A stretch of DNA of 64,000 bases from Cyanobacteria bacterium QS_4_48_99. Lineage in GTDB: Bacteria; Cyanobacteriota; Cyanobacteriia; Cyanobacteriales; Rubidibacteraceae. Both the position numbers and the translations under genes were made by a program. The DNA is taken from the NCBI GenBank assembly GCA_003021505.1, contig PXPT01000166.1, positions 62,001 to 126,000 of the forward strand, given 5' to 3'. The notes under the pieces were generated by a model that was not told where the DNA came from, did not search any database, and was given only the letters and a program-made list of their open reading frames with translations. Shown here in pieces: positions 26,783 through 34,952 of the stretch (the first letter of the stretch is position 1; each line of letters starts with the position of its first letter).

Positions 26783-26890
26783 GTAATTCGTAATTCGTAA
26801 GGGCGAACCGCCTGCTCGCAAGGTGCCGACGGACAGACGGGGCTTACAGGGTGCGCGCAGGTGGCGCACACAGCCCCTCCTCACGGTGGC
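26783..26890 (+). repeat. Dispersed structured repeat, copy B
   Basis: It starts GTAATTCGTAATTCGTAAGG, continues through GGTGCCGACGGACAGACGGG, and ends in the hairpin GTGCGC...GCGCAC and ACACAGCCCC. It is a near match to copy A in inverted orientation. GGGGC at 26839-26843 and GCCCC at 26873-26877 form an outer stem. Confidence 0.7.
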
Positions 26891-26965
26891 GAAGTAATTG
26901 AGGGAGCGCCTCCCGTACTCGCAATTTTAGCTGCCGAGTGGGAATTACGAATCGTTGCCATGAGG

Positions 26966-27274
26966 CTAAAGTTTGCGTTGATAGTCTTCGAGTAGGTCGA
27001 TCAAGTTTACCTGACACTGCATGGGCAGGAGGTCAACCAACGGCAGTTCCTTTCTACCGCCACCAAGCTTAATGGGGATTTCCTTCAGAATTTGCAGCAC
27101 CTTGTCTTCGTTGATGGACTGCTCTTCTAACAAGGGATAAACCCGTTCTGCCACAGCAGTATGTAGGCGGGCATCGGAGAGGTAGAGATGCCACTTGGCA
27201 ACGTCGATGTAGATTTTGTCGCCAATTTCAGCCGCGAGAGTTTCGATTTCTTTAGTTGTGTTGGAGTTAGCCAT
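26966..27274 (-). CDS. DUF3181-type small cyanobacterial protein
   Basis: 102 residues, soluble, alpha-helical: TTKEIETLAAEIGDKIYIDVAKWHLYLSDARLHTAVAERVYPLLEE, then IPIKLGGGRKELPLVDLLPMQCQVNLIDLLEDYQ. The pattern fits a cyanobacteria-specific family of unknown function. Its ATG (27274) overlaps the stop of the preceding gene by eight bases (ATGGCTAA), so the two are translationally coupled. It is likely the last gene of a moaC-2TM-DUF3181 transcript. Confidence 0.75.
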   Translation of the reverse strand: MANSNTTKEIETLAAEIGDKIYIDVAKWHLYLSDARLHTAVAERVYPLLEEQSINEDKVLQILKEIPIKLGGGRKELPLVDLLPMQCQVNLIDLLEDYQRKL

Positions 27275-27518
27275 AGGATTTGTCGGAATAGTCTGCGATC
27301 GCGAAAATATAAATCATGTGTGCTAACAGCGCGAATGCCCAGATTCCAGTCACCCATTTTGCCCAAGCCCAGGTAGCAGTTTCGAGCTGATAAACAAACC
27401 ATAATCCCGAATTAAGGGCGGCAAAGAGTCCCACATGAATGGCAAAGTTCATCCGGTCATCCACGCGGCGATACTCTGGGTCTTGGCGTGTCGGTTGGCG
27501 GGGCCAGCGAGGGGGCAA
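27267..27518 (-). CDS. Small two-transmembrane (2TM) domain protein
   Basis: 83 residues. A proline-rich charged N-terminus (PPRWPRQPTRQDPEYRRVDDR) is followed by two membrane helices, NFAIHVGLFAALNSGLWFVYQL and KWVTGIWAFALLAHMIYIFAIA, giving the 2TM arrangement also found at the front of some histidine kinases. The function of stand-alone versions is unknown. It overlaps the next gene by eight bases and follows moaC by 70 bases. Confidence 0.72.
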   Translation of the reverse strand: MPPRWPRQPTRQDPEYRRVDDRMNFAIHVGLFAALNSGLWFVYQLETATWAWAKWVTGIWAFALLAHMIYIFAIADYSDKSYG

Positions 27519-27588
27519 TTTCCTGTTTCTCCAATCGTCAGTTGTTATCTAACTCAATTCTACTTGCTCAACTGGCTTCTTCTGGCGG

Positions 27589-28077
27589 TTAATCATCCCC
27601 CGATTTGCCCCCTCTTTTCCGAATCAGGCGAATGGACTCAATCTGCATCGACTTTTCTAAGGCTTTCGCCATGTCATATAGCGTCAGTGCTGCTACCGAA
27701 ACTGCTGTCAATGCTTCCATCTCCACTCCGGTTTCTGCTTTGGTGGTAGCAGAAGCTTGGATTTGATATCCCGGCAACTCAGAATTGGGCGTAAGCTGCA
27801 CCTCAACTTGGTGTAAAGGCACTAAATGACACAGCGGAATCAATTGAGCTGTCTGCTTGGCTGCCATAATCCCTGCTAGCCTTGCGGTTCCTAAAACGTC
27901 CCCTTTGGGCGTATTGCCTGCTTCAATCGCTTCCAAGCTTGCTTCCGACATCCGCACTCTTCCTGCTGCAACTGCCTGACGTGGGTTTGATGCTTTCCCG
28001 GAAACATCCACCATCTGTGCCTCACCTTGGGCATCCAAATGGCTTAAATTTTCCATCCCCGGCGATTCTTGTGTCAT
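27589..28077 (-). CDS. moaC: Cyclic pyranopterin monophosphate synthase MoaC
   Basis: 162 residues. MoaC acts with MoaA to convert GTP to cyclic pyranopterin monophosphate in the first stage of molybdenum cofactor synthesis. The family text is nearly complete: [62 protein letters not shown], then [27 protein letters not shown] and the C-terminal KRGGKSGD. The catalytic lysine and histidine regions are intact. Start ATG 28077; an internal ATG eight codons later would also give a full domain. No other moa gene is adjacent. Confidence 0.95.
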   Translation of the reverse strand: MTQESPGMENLSHLDAQGEAQMVDVSGKASNPRQAVAAGRVRMSEASLEAIEAGNTPKGDVLGTARLAGIMAAKQTAQLIPLCHLVPLHQVEVQLTPNSELPGYQIQASATTKAETGVEMEALTAVSVAALTLYDMAKALEKSMQIESIRLIRKRGGKSGDD

Positions 28078-28140
28078 TGCTTAAGGCTGTGATAACATTA
28101 TTATTTAGTTTAGTTTGCTCAATTACAGCAAATCATCCTA

Positions 28141-28214
28141 GGGCTTGTAGCTCAGTGGACTAGAGCACGTGGCTACGGACCACGGTGTCGGGGGTTCGAA
28201 TCCTCCCAAGCCCG
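28141..28214 (+). tRNA. trnR: tRNA-Arg (anticodon ACG)
   Basis: 74 nt cloverleaf. The acceptor arm GGGCTTG pairs with CAAGCCC and has G as discriminator. The D arm is AGCTCAGTGGACTAGAGC. The anticodon arm CGTGG-CTACGGA-CCACG gives ACG (read as ICG for CGN). The T loop is GGTTCGAAT. CCA is not encoded. Confidence 0.95.
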
Positions 28215-28278
28215 CTATTAGAATTCTGAATTCCGAATTCTGAATTAATCGCTTAATTGGGTTTCTGCCTGCAAAAAT

Positions 28279-29535
28279 CTAGCTTTTCTGAGGAGGCTGT
28301 TTAAGGGCATAGATGTCCTTTTCCCGACCTGTGGCAAAGCGCAGGGAATGGGATAAGTCTTTGCTGGAGAGGGTTACAAATACCATCAGTGCCAAGGAAG
28401 TAAGGCTCATGGCGAGAAAAAATAATCCTCGGTAGCCCAGCGGATTGGCAAAAGAACCGATCACTGGACCTGCAATCGCAATTCCGAGATCGAACCCGCC
28501 AATGCAGAGGGAATAAATTTTCCCCCGCTCATTCTCAGCAGAACGATCCGAGATCAGGGCAATCATAATCGGGATCAATGTCCCTCCCCCTGCCCCTTGC
28601 ACTAAACCTGCGACTAAGAAAGCGCCTGGACTCTCAGCAGTTGCCAGCAGCAGCATGGCTAGCACATAACAGAACAAACTGGCAGTAATAAACAATCCCC
28701 GACCATAGCGGTCAGATGCCCGACCCACAAAGATTCGCACCGAAAAACTGGCGATCGCTGCGGTGGAATAATAGAGTCCTGGATTCAAATCTATCGCGAT
28801 CGCGCGGATAAATAAAGGTAAGAAGGTCGAGATCGTCCCAAACGCCAAACCAATCAGCAGCAAAACCATTGCCGGAACTCGCAGGCGGGGACTAGCGAGC
28901 AGTTGCCAAAAGCGACTGGATTGGGGTGACCCGGCTTCTTGGTGAGAGGCGGGTTCTTCCCTGCTTGCTTTCCCCACCTGAGTGGCAAAAATTAAACCGA
29001 GAATCCCCACACTCGCTGAGGTGAGAAACAAAGCCATGTAGCCCACTCCAGCTTGGAGAAACCCCCCCACTGCTGGACCAATTGCTAATCCCACCGGAAC
29101 TACCAGGCTCATATAGCCAATCAGCTCACCCTTTTGTTCTGGCGGCGACTGATCCACGACTAGCGCACTATATCCGGTAGTAAAAGCAGCGATGCTAATC
29201 CCGTGGAACGCTCGGATAACCATCAACAGCGGAATCGATTCCACAAACAGGTAGCCTAAAGGGGCAATTCCTACCACAACAGTGCCAATCAGCACCACCA
29301 ACTTCCGGCTGCGGCGATCCGCCAGTCGTCCTACCACCGAACGGAACAGTAGAAGCCCAATGGCAAAACTGCCCATAACCAGCCCGACTTGTTGCTTTGT
29401 TCCCCCAACGTCCTCGATGTAAGCCGGCAGGGTGGGCAGCAGCGAGGTCAAACTCATCCAAAATGATAAACCAGCAAGAAATAAAGCGAGTAGGCTTTTC
29501 CGTTGTTGTGGCTCTAGGCTTCTAAGAATCTTCAC
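28279..29535 (-). CDS. Major facilitator superfamily transporter
   Basis: 418 residues with twelve predicted helices in two halves. The MFS motif A between helices 2 and 3 is present (GRLADRRSRKLVVLIG), as is the repeated form in the second half (GRASDRYGRGLFI). The central loop (about 190-215) is short and charged. It resembles drug or metabolite exporters of the DHA1 type; the substrate is unknown. It overlaps the GT2 gene upstream by 14 bases, so it belongs to an operon with two glycosyltransferases and may export or import a sugar-linked product, though this is only context. Start ATG 29535. Confidence 0.88.
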   Translation of the reverse strand: MKILRSLEPQQRKSLLALFLAGLSFWMSLTSLLPTLPAYIEDVGGTKQQVGLVMGSFAIGLLLFRSVVGRLADRRSRKLVVLIGTVVVGIAPLGYLFVESIPLLMVIRAFHGISIAAFTTGYSALVVDQSPPEQKGELIGYMSLVVPVGLAIGPAVGGFLQAGVGYMALFLTSASVGILGLIFATQVGKASREEPASHQEAGSPQSSRFWQLLASPRLRVPAMVLLLIGLAFGTISTFLPLFIRAIAIDLNPGLYYSTAAIASFSVRIFVGRASDRYGRGLFITASLFCYVLAMLLLATAESPGAFLVAGLVQGAGGGTLIPIMIALISDRSAENERGKIYSLCIGGFDLGIAIAGPVIGSFANPLGYRGLFFLAMSLTSLALMVFVTLSSKDLSHSLRFATGREKDIYALKQPPQKS

Positions 29536-30604
29536 CCTTTTTGCTTGTTCCTGGGAAACTTCCCGGTTGCGAGTGTCCTCCTTCTAGTTTACTATTATTA
29601 ACATTTCCGCTGACCACCTCTCTCACCCGATATATCGGTCGGTTTTGAGATTCGTGGTAAGTTCGCATTAGAACTTCCCCGAGCAATCCAAAACAAAAAA
29701 GCTGTACCCCTGCTGAAACCAGCAACATCACTAAAATTAGCAAGGGGCGATCGCCGATGTTTTCACCTCCCAGAAATTTCAGCAAGGTCAGATATAATCC
29801 CAGCGCCACACCGGACAGCATAGAGAGTAAACCCAGGGAACCAAAAACGTGCATGGGACGAGTGAGGAACTTTTTCATAAACCAGATGGTTAACAAGTCC
29901 ATTAAGACTCGCAAAGTTCGCCCTAAGCCGTACTTACTCTGACCATAGCGGCGGGCATAGTGACCCACAGGCAACTCAGCGATTCTCGCTCCTTCAATCG
30001 ATGCCAGCGCTGGTAAAAAGCGGTGCAGTTCCCCATAAAGATGCATATCCGCCACTAGTTCACAGCGGTAGGCTTTGAGAGAGCAACCATAGTCATGTAA
30101 TTTTACCCCTGTGACTTTGCCAATTAACCAGTTAGCAATCTTGGAAGGTAGCAAGCGCGTGAAGGCAGCATCTTGTCTTGCCTTTCGCCAGCCACTCACT
30201 AAGTCGTACCCTTCTGCTAGTTTCTCCAAAAGTCGAGGAATATCAGCAGGGTCATTTTGAAAATCGGCATCCAAAGAAACAATTACGCTTCCTTGGGCAT
30301 ATTTAAACCCTGCCGCCATTGCTGCCGTTTGACCATAATTGCGACGCAGCAGCACCCCTTTAAAATCGGAGCGAGTCTGGGCAAGCTGCTTCAGTAAGTC
30401 AGCAGAGCCATCCGTAGAGCCATCGTCAACGCAGACAATTTCGTAACTGATCTGGGTGGTGCTTAACGTTTGCGCGATCGCTTCACTCAAGTGGGGTAAA
30501 CTCTCCACCTCGTTGTAAATGGGCACAACTATGGAAATATCGAGCTTTAGCGGGGATGCGTTAGGTTGTTCCTTGCGTCCTTCAGGAAATATGGAACTAT
30601 TCAT
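29522..30604 (-). CDS. Family 2 glycosyltransferase, polyprenyl-phosphate sugar type (DPM1/ArnC/GtrB-like)
   Basis: 360 residues. The GT2 core (IVVPIYNEVESLPHL, EIVCVDDGSTDGSADLL, LDADFQNDPADIP, then DYGCSLKAYR) is followed by two membrane helices near residues 240-310 (SLGLLSMLSGVALGLYLTLL and ILVMLLVSAGVQLFCFGLLGEVLMR). This is the form that transfers a sugar from a nucleotide donor to undecaprenyl phosphate at the inner membrane. The neighbouring GT39-type enzyme would use such a lipid-linked sugar, so the pair is a coherent module. Start ATG 30604. Confidence 0.9.
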   Translation of the reverse strand: MNSSIFPEGRKEQPNASPLKLDISIVVPIYNEVESLPHLSEAIAQTLSTTQISYEIVCVDDGSTDGSADLLKQLAQTRSDFKGVLLRRNYGQTAAMAAGFKYAQGSVIVSLDADFQNDPADIPRLLEKLAEGYDLVSGWRKARQDAAFTRLLPSKIANWLIGKVTGVKLHDYGCSLKAYRCELVADMHLYGELHRFLPALASIEGARIAELPVGHYARRYGQSKYGLGRTLRVLMDLLTIWFMKKFLTRPMHVFGSLGLLSMLSGVALGLYLTLLKFLGGENIGDRPLLILVMLLVSAGVQLFCFGLLGEVLMRTYHESQNRPIYRVREVVSGNVNNSKLEGGHSQPGSFPGTSKKGEDS

Positions 30605-30634
30605 AGCTCTGTTGGGAGATGTGGGTGGGATGGA

Positions 30635-32263
30635 TTACCAGGAATCGGCGTTGGGAGAGTTGCGCTCAGGTATAGAGGCTAACATTGGAAGGACGCGCAC
30701 CGGGATTTTACCAACCGAGTTGGGCTTGGGCTGCTGCAAGTGGGCATGGGAAGAGGAAGCTTCTGCCCGCTTGGGAGCAGAACGCCTTGCAATCAAAAAG
30801 ACATCTATCCCTGTAAATTCTTGATATTTGCCAACATTAAACTCCTCTCTAACCACGCTGCTAAAAATCTGATGCCGTTTTTGAGGAACAAAAGCCTGAT
30901 GCTCGTAGATCAACCACAGGCGCGATTTGATGGGCGGCAACCTTTCGAGCATCCCCTCTATATCTGATCGCTCAACTGTCTTGTCCAGGGGAGGACGCTT
31001 TATAGAACTAATCCGCGTAGACTCTTGTTGGTAATAGTGGAAGAATACCTCAGAAGAATTACCAGCTACAACAATGCGATCGCCCGGTTTCTCGTTGGTG
31101 CGAATCATTTCTACTGCCGCGCGCCAATTGTAACGATGCTGCGTGGTGTAATAATGGGTCAGTCCCCCAGCAATTAAGAACAGAAATATCAGAGCCAAAG
31201 CGATCGCCACTACTCGCTGCCGATTCCAGACTTTCACCAACCCTGCCGCCAGGAGAATAAGGGCATAGGGTGCGGTGAACAGCAAGTACCTTTCCACCCA
31301 TAAGGAGCTAGACAGATAGGAAGCTACAAAGATAGCGACTTGCGGCAGAAACGCCCATACTGCAATCCAGCCAAGCTGTACCGAACGTTGTTTAAGCAGT
31401 AGGGCAATGCCCACTAGCCCCGTTAAAACTATGGCAAACGCCTTAAAAAGCCACTCGTAAACCTGAGTGAGTGCTTCCCAAGGTGCTTCCAATGGCCAAA
31501 CCACAAATCTCACTAGCATCCCCGAAAAGCTGATAGCAGTGGGACGTGGCTGTTGATCTGCCCAAGCAGACATAAAATCAGAGGTTTGGTTAGTTAGGGA
31601 CAAAAAAGAGGGCAGCCATAGAATGGCAATCAGAACAAACCCCACTCCAAAGGCAAACAACAGCCGAGGGCGAGAGCGAAACTTCCACCCGACTACAACA
31701 GCATCTGAGAACAGCAAGGCACTGTTGAGCGGTGCAGTCAGCATCGTCAAAAGTCGCGCACCAACCCACCATCCCATCGAGGAAACCCTCGGACGTTCGA
31801 GCGCATAGCAAAGAAGCAGCGTGCCGCCAACGCCGAGGAAAGTCCCCAGCGTGTACATCCGTATCTGCTGGGCATGATTGAGAAATAGGGGAGAGGTGCT
31901 CAACAAGAAGGCAGCAATAAGACCAGTTGATTCTCCAACGAGGCGACGACCTAGCAAATAGGTGAGCAAAACACTACCTAGTGCAAAAATAACCGCCAAT
32001 CCTCGCAGCCAGGCATCGCTGGTGCCAAAGAGCATCCAGACACGCAGGAGGATGTAATAGAGCGGCCGTCCGATATTAATCTGATCGGGTAGTTTTTGAG
32101 CATCTCGAATACTGAAAACTTCATCTTGCCAGAGGCTCTCTGTGCCAAGTTGATAGAATTGCAGCGCACTCGCCAGTAGCAGAATGAAAGCAATGGGAAT
32201 CCACTGCTGTAGCCGCGCTGTCTTCTTGGAGTTCCTAGTAAATCCCCGATTTTGTACTGTCAT
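30635..32263 (-). CDS. GT39/ArnT-like membrane glycosyltransferase
   Basis: 542 residues. A dozen hydrophobic segments occupy residues 20-375, followed by a periplasmic C-terminal domain. The first extracytoplasmic loop has the acidic pair in ESLWQDEVFSI, characteristic of the PMT/ArnT/GT83-39 group that uses polyprenyl-phosphate sugars. QIRMYTLGTFLG and NIGRPLYYILLRVW fit as well. The last 30 residues are polar and poorly conserved. It is the first gene of the operon with the GT2 enzyme (30-base gap). Acceptor unknown: protein or lipid glycosylation are both possible. Start ATG 32263. Confidence 0.82.
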   Translation of the reverse strand: MTVQNRGFTRNSKKTARLQQWIPIAFILLLASALQFYQLGTESLWQDEVFSIRDAQKLPDQINIGRPLYYILLRVWMLFGTSDAWLRGLAVIFALGSVLLTYLLGRRLVGESTGLIAAFLLSTSPLFLNHAQQIRMYTLGTFLGVGGTLLLCYALERPRVSSMGWWVGARLLTMLTAPLNSALLFSDAVVVGWKFRSRPRLLFAFGVGFVLIAILWLPSFLSLTNQTSDFMSAWADQQPRPTAISFSGMLVRFVVWPLEAPWEALTQVYEWLFKAFAIVLTGLVGIALLLKQRSVQLGWIAVWAFLPQVAIFVASYLSSSLWVERYLLFTAPYALILLAAGLVKVWNRQRVVAIALALIFLFLIAGGLTHYYTTQHRYNWRAAVEMIRTNEKPGDRIVVAGNSSEVFFHYYQQESTRISSIKRPPLDKTVERSDIEGMLERLPPIKSRLWLIYEHQAFVPQKRHQIFSSVVREEFNVGKYQEFTGIDVFLIARRSAPKRAEASSSHAHLQQPKPNSVGKIPVRVLPMLASIPERNSPNADSW

Positions 32264-32532
32264 GAAGGGCTAGATGCTGAGGTACGTAGTTTGATTATCC
32301 CTAGAATTTATCTGAGCAGCGAACTGATTGTCCTCAGCGATATCCCGGATTTCCGCTTTCGGAGCTGCAACTACGACCAAAATAATTCAAAATTAAAAAT
32401 TCAAAGTTGAATTTTGAACGAAGGCTAAAGGCAAGAGGCAAAGGGCACTCATTAGAAGAGGTGGAATGCGAACTTTTGCCTTTAGGCATTCGCCTTTTGC
32501 CTTCAAAATGTTTGAATTCGGAGCGTAGCGAC

Positions 32533-33471
32533 GTGACCTTCTTTCGTAAAGACGAGCAACTAGAGCAAATTGGTACAGAGATTGTAGAAGCCACGCGAGC
32601 AGAATTTCGTGAGTTAGCTCCAGATCAAATTGCCCTGAGTGGGCTGGTTTACGACTCCCCAGTGAGCGTAAATCCTGGCGGGGCGCTTACAGCCGAACAA
32701 TTCTGGGAGTATCCTGTGCGGGGCTTTAGCTATCGCGGTGTTGAGCGGATTTATCCCGCTAGCGTCGTCAAGCTGTTTTACCTGGTAGCTATCTGCGAGT
32801 GGCTAGAGACTGGTATGACCTCTTCCTCTGGGGAATTGGAGCGAGCCATTCGGGATATGATTGTTTGCTCCAATAATGATGCAACCAATTTAGTAGTTGA
32901 TGTCTTGAGCGGGACTACTAGTGGTCCCGAACTCCCGCCTAGTCCCTTCGAGACCTGGAAATTTCAGCGCAATATTGTTAATCGTTACTACCAGTCTTTA
33001 GGGTGGTCAGAGCTAGAGGACATTAACGTCAATCAAAAAACCTGGGGAGATGGACCCTATGGTCGAGAGCGAGCATTTGTGGGGGAATGGCGGGAAAATC
33101 GCAACATGCTTACTACTAATGCCACAGCACGGCTACTGCATAGCATCATTGGGGGAGTAGCTGTTTCCTCAGCGCGATCACAAATGATGATGAATTTACT
33201 TGAGCGCAGCCTCCATCCCTCTAACTTAGCAAGCAATAATGATGAGGAAAATCAAGTCACAGGCTTTCTTGGAGAAGGACTCCCCCCAAATGCTCGGCTT
33301 TGGTCAAAAGCAGGCTGGACCAGCCAAGTCCGCCACGATGCCGCTTATATTGAGCTTCCCGAGGGGCAATCCTATCTGCTTGTTGTCTTTACTGAAGGCA
33401 ATAGCCAAAATCGAGCCATCTTGCCCTTTGTGTCCCAGGCATTTGCCACTGCCATGAAAAGTCTGTCCTAG
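32533..33471 (+). CDS. Class A beta-lactamase-related serine hydrolase
   Basis: 312 residues from GTG 32533, with GGAG about ten bases upstream. The frame is open further left, but that part is translated repeat filler. Active-site elements of the penicillin-binding fold are visible: SxxK as PASVVKLF, the SDN-like CSNND in DMIVCSNNDATNLVVD, and a KTG-like KAGWTSQVRHDAAYIE. No signal peptide is seen with this start, unlike secreted beta-lactamases, so a cytoplasmic or differently exported amidase/esterase role is possible. Antibiotic resistance should not be assumed. Confidence 0.8.
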   Translation: MTFFRKDEQLEQIGTEIVEATRAEFRELAPDQIALSGLVYDSPVSVNPGGALTAEQFWEYPVRGFSYRGVERIYPASVVKLFYLVAICEWLETGMTSSSGELERAIRDMIVCSNNDATNLVVDVLSGTTSGPELPPSPFETWKFQRNIVNRYYQSLGWSELEDINVNQKTWGDGPYGRERAFVGEWRENRNMLTTNATARLLHSIIGGVAVSSARSQMMMNLLERSLHPSNLASNNDEENQVTGFLGEGLPPNARLWSKAGWTSQVRHDAAYIELPEGQSYLLVVFTEGNSQNRAILPFVSQAFATAMKSLS

Positions 33472-33696
33472 GGGAGAGTCAAAAGGTGCAGTTAGCAACT
33501 AACCTACATAGAGTCCCCAAGCAACTGCCAAGCTTGAGCCAAGAAATGCTTCGGTGAGAAATTTTTTTCACTGGGTGGCGCTAAATGATAAAATTCACTA
33601 AATTGGCAGATGACTTGAGTTTTCTGGAAGTAACTCTAGAGAACAATCAACAGAGATATTTAGATTCAACCAAACGTGGAGGAGTGAACCCGTAAA

Positions 33697-34506
33697 ATGT
33701 CTGCGCAATACCTTTATTTTCCACTCTGCTTAACTGCGCTTACCTTGGCAACAAGCGCTGTTCCGGCTCAAGCAGAAACTTCGACCAAGGAATCGACTCC
33801 CGGAACCGTAGCAACCTCGGCTGAGGTATTCAAACAGCCCCTAGAGACAGTCAGCGCTACTCAACCCACCTCCCAAACAAGTGGGTTTACCATCACTCAA
33901 TTCCCCACCGAACCAGCGCCCGAACCAGCTCCTACAACACCAGAACCAGCGCCCGAACCAGCTCCCACGACACCAGAACCAACACCCGCTCCAACGACTC
34001 CGGTGGAACCAACTGAACCAACCCAGGTGGAACCGACTCCCCCGGATCGCCCTGGTCGAGTTCGTCCTGGTCGCGCGACTCGCTCTGGTTCAAGTTACGT
34101 GGGAGTTGGCGGTAACATCGGTATTGACGGCGAAACAGGAGTCGGCGAGGGAAGCTTTGGCATCAACTCCAAAATTGGGCTGACCCCGACTTTCTCAGCG
34201 CGACCAGCCGTTTTCTTTGGCGATGATGTCTCTATCTCGGTTCCAGTTACTTACGACTTCTCCATTAGCCAGGGGACTGACCCCTTCGATCCTGAGCCTT
34301 TTCCCTTTGCTCCTTACCTTGGCGGTGGTGCCATCTTTTCGACAGGGGATGACAGCGATGTTGGCGCTCTGCTAACAGGCGGTGTTGATGTTCCTTTTAC
34401 AGATAAACTCACTGGCAATGCGAGTATCAACGTGGGCTTTTCTGACGATACCCAGGTAGGAGTCTTCATAGGCGTAGGCTACAACTTTACTGGCATTTTC
34501 CAATAA
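33697..34506 (+). CDS. Proline-rich outer-membrane beta-barrel-like protein
   Basis: 269 residues. A signal peptide ends at AQA (about residue 26). A linker then contains direct repeats of the nine-residue unit built from PAPEPAPTT and PEP blocks (about 70-110). The C-terminal domain has alternating hydrophobic strands with many Gly/Asp turns (SYVGVGGNIGIDGETGVGEG, then ARPAVFFGDDVSISVPVTYDFSI and VGVFIGVGYNF), consistent with an outer-membrane barrel of roughly eight strands behind a wall-spanning linker. GGAGGAG precedes ATG 33697 and a strong terminator follows, so it is monocistronic. Function unknown. Confidence 0.72.
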   Translation: MSAQYLYFPLCLTALTLATSAVPAQAETSTKESTPGTVATSAEVFKQPLETVSATQPTSQTSGFTITQFPTEPAPEPAPTTPEPAPEPAPTTPEPTPAPTTPVEPTEPTQVEPTPPDRPGRVRPGRATRSGSSYVGVGGNIGIDGETGVGEGSFGINSKIGLTPTFSARPAVFFGDDVSISVPVTYDFSISQGTDPFDPEPFPFAPYLGGGAIFSTGDDSDVGALLTGGVDVPFTDKLTGNASINVGFSDDTQVGVFIGVGYNFTGIFQ

Positions 34507-34539
34507 GTTAAGAGCCACGCTCAATCGCTAAACTACAGA

Positions 34540-34571
34540 GGATGAAGAGAAATTTCTTCATCCTTTTTTTT
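34540..34571 (+). terminator. Strong rho-independent terminator
   Basis: GGATGAAG (34540-34547) pairs perfectly with CTTCATCC (34556-34563) across AGAAATTT, followed by eight T. It ends the beta-barrel gene transcript. Confidence 0.9.
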
Positions 34572-34572
34572 A

Positions 34573-34952
34573 TTTACAGCGGTTTTTGTATAGGAAGGAG
34601 GATGAGGGGGAAACAAGCACCAGGAGCAGGAGGAGCAGGGGAGTTGAGGAGCTCCAGGAGCAGGGGAACAAGAGGACGCGGGGACACGGTGACGCGTTGA
34701 CGCGGGGAAAGATGACAAGGGGACGCGCGGACGCGTTGACGCGGGGAAAAGTTTAGGCACACAACCACTCTCCGCGTCTCCCCTATCCGCACAGACATCT
34801 CACGGATGAGGTAACCTCGAACCCCGTGTCCTTGTCTGCGCGTCAGTCCCGAAAGCGTCGCAATCGCAGCGAAAGCGTTGCGAGCGAGAAAGGGACTCTC
34901 CGCGCTACTGAGCGAAGCGACCGCACCTCCGCACCTACGCACTCCTCACTCT
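34573..34952. other. Intergenic, purine-rich filler repeats
   Basis: About 380 bases with no gene. It holds GGAGCAGG-type units and two copies of GACGCGTTGACGCGGGGAAA (around 34690 and 34730). A further segment (34855-34925) has GCGAAAGCGT and GCGAGCGAGAAAGG-type units. The same filler is found inside several ORFs of the window. Confidence 0.65.

Noticed and set aside
32407-32532. N-terminal extension of the serine hydrolase from TTG 32407
   Set aside because: The DNA is the GGCAAA/GCCTTTTGCC intergenic filler, and the translated text has no signal peptide or conservation.
34574-34942. 122-codon minus-strand ORF and overlapping small ORFs
   Set aside because: They are Pro/Arg/Ser-rich translations of purine-rich repeats in an intergenic region.
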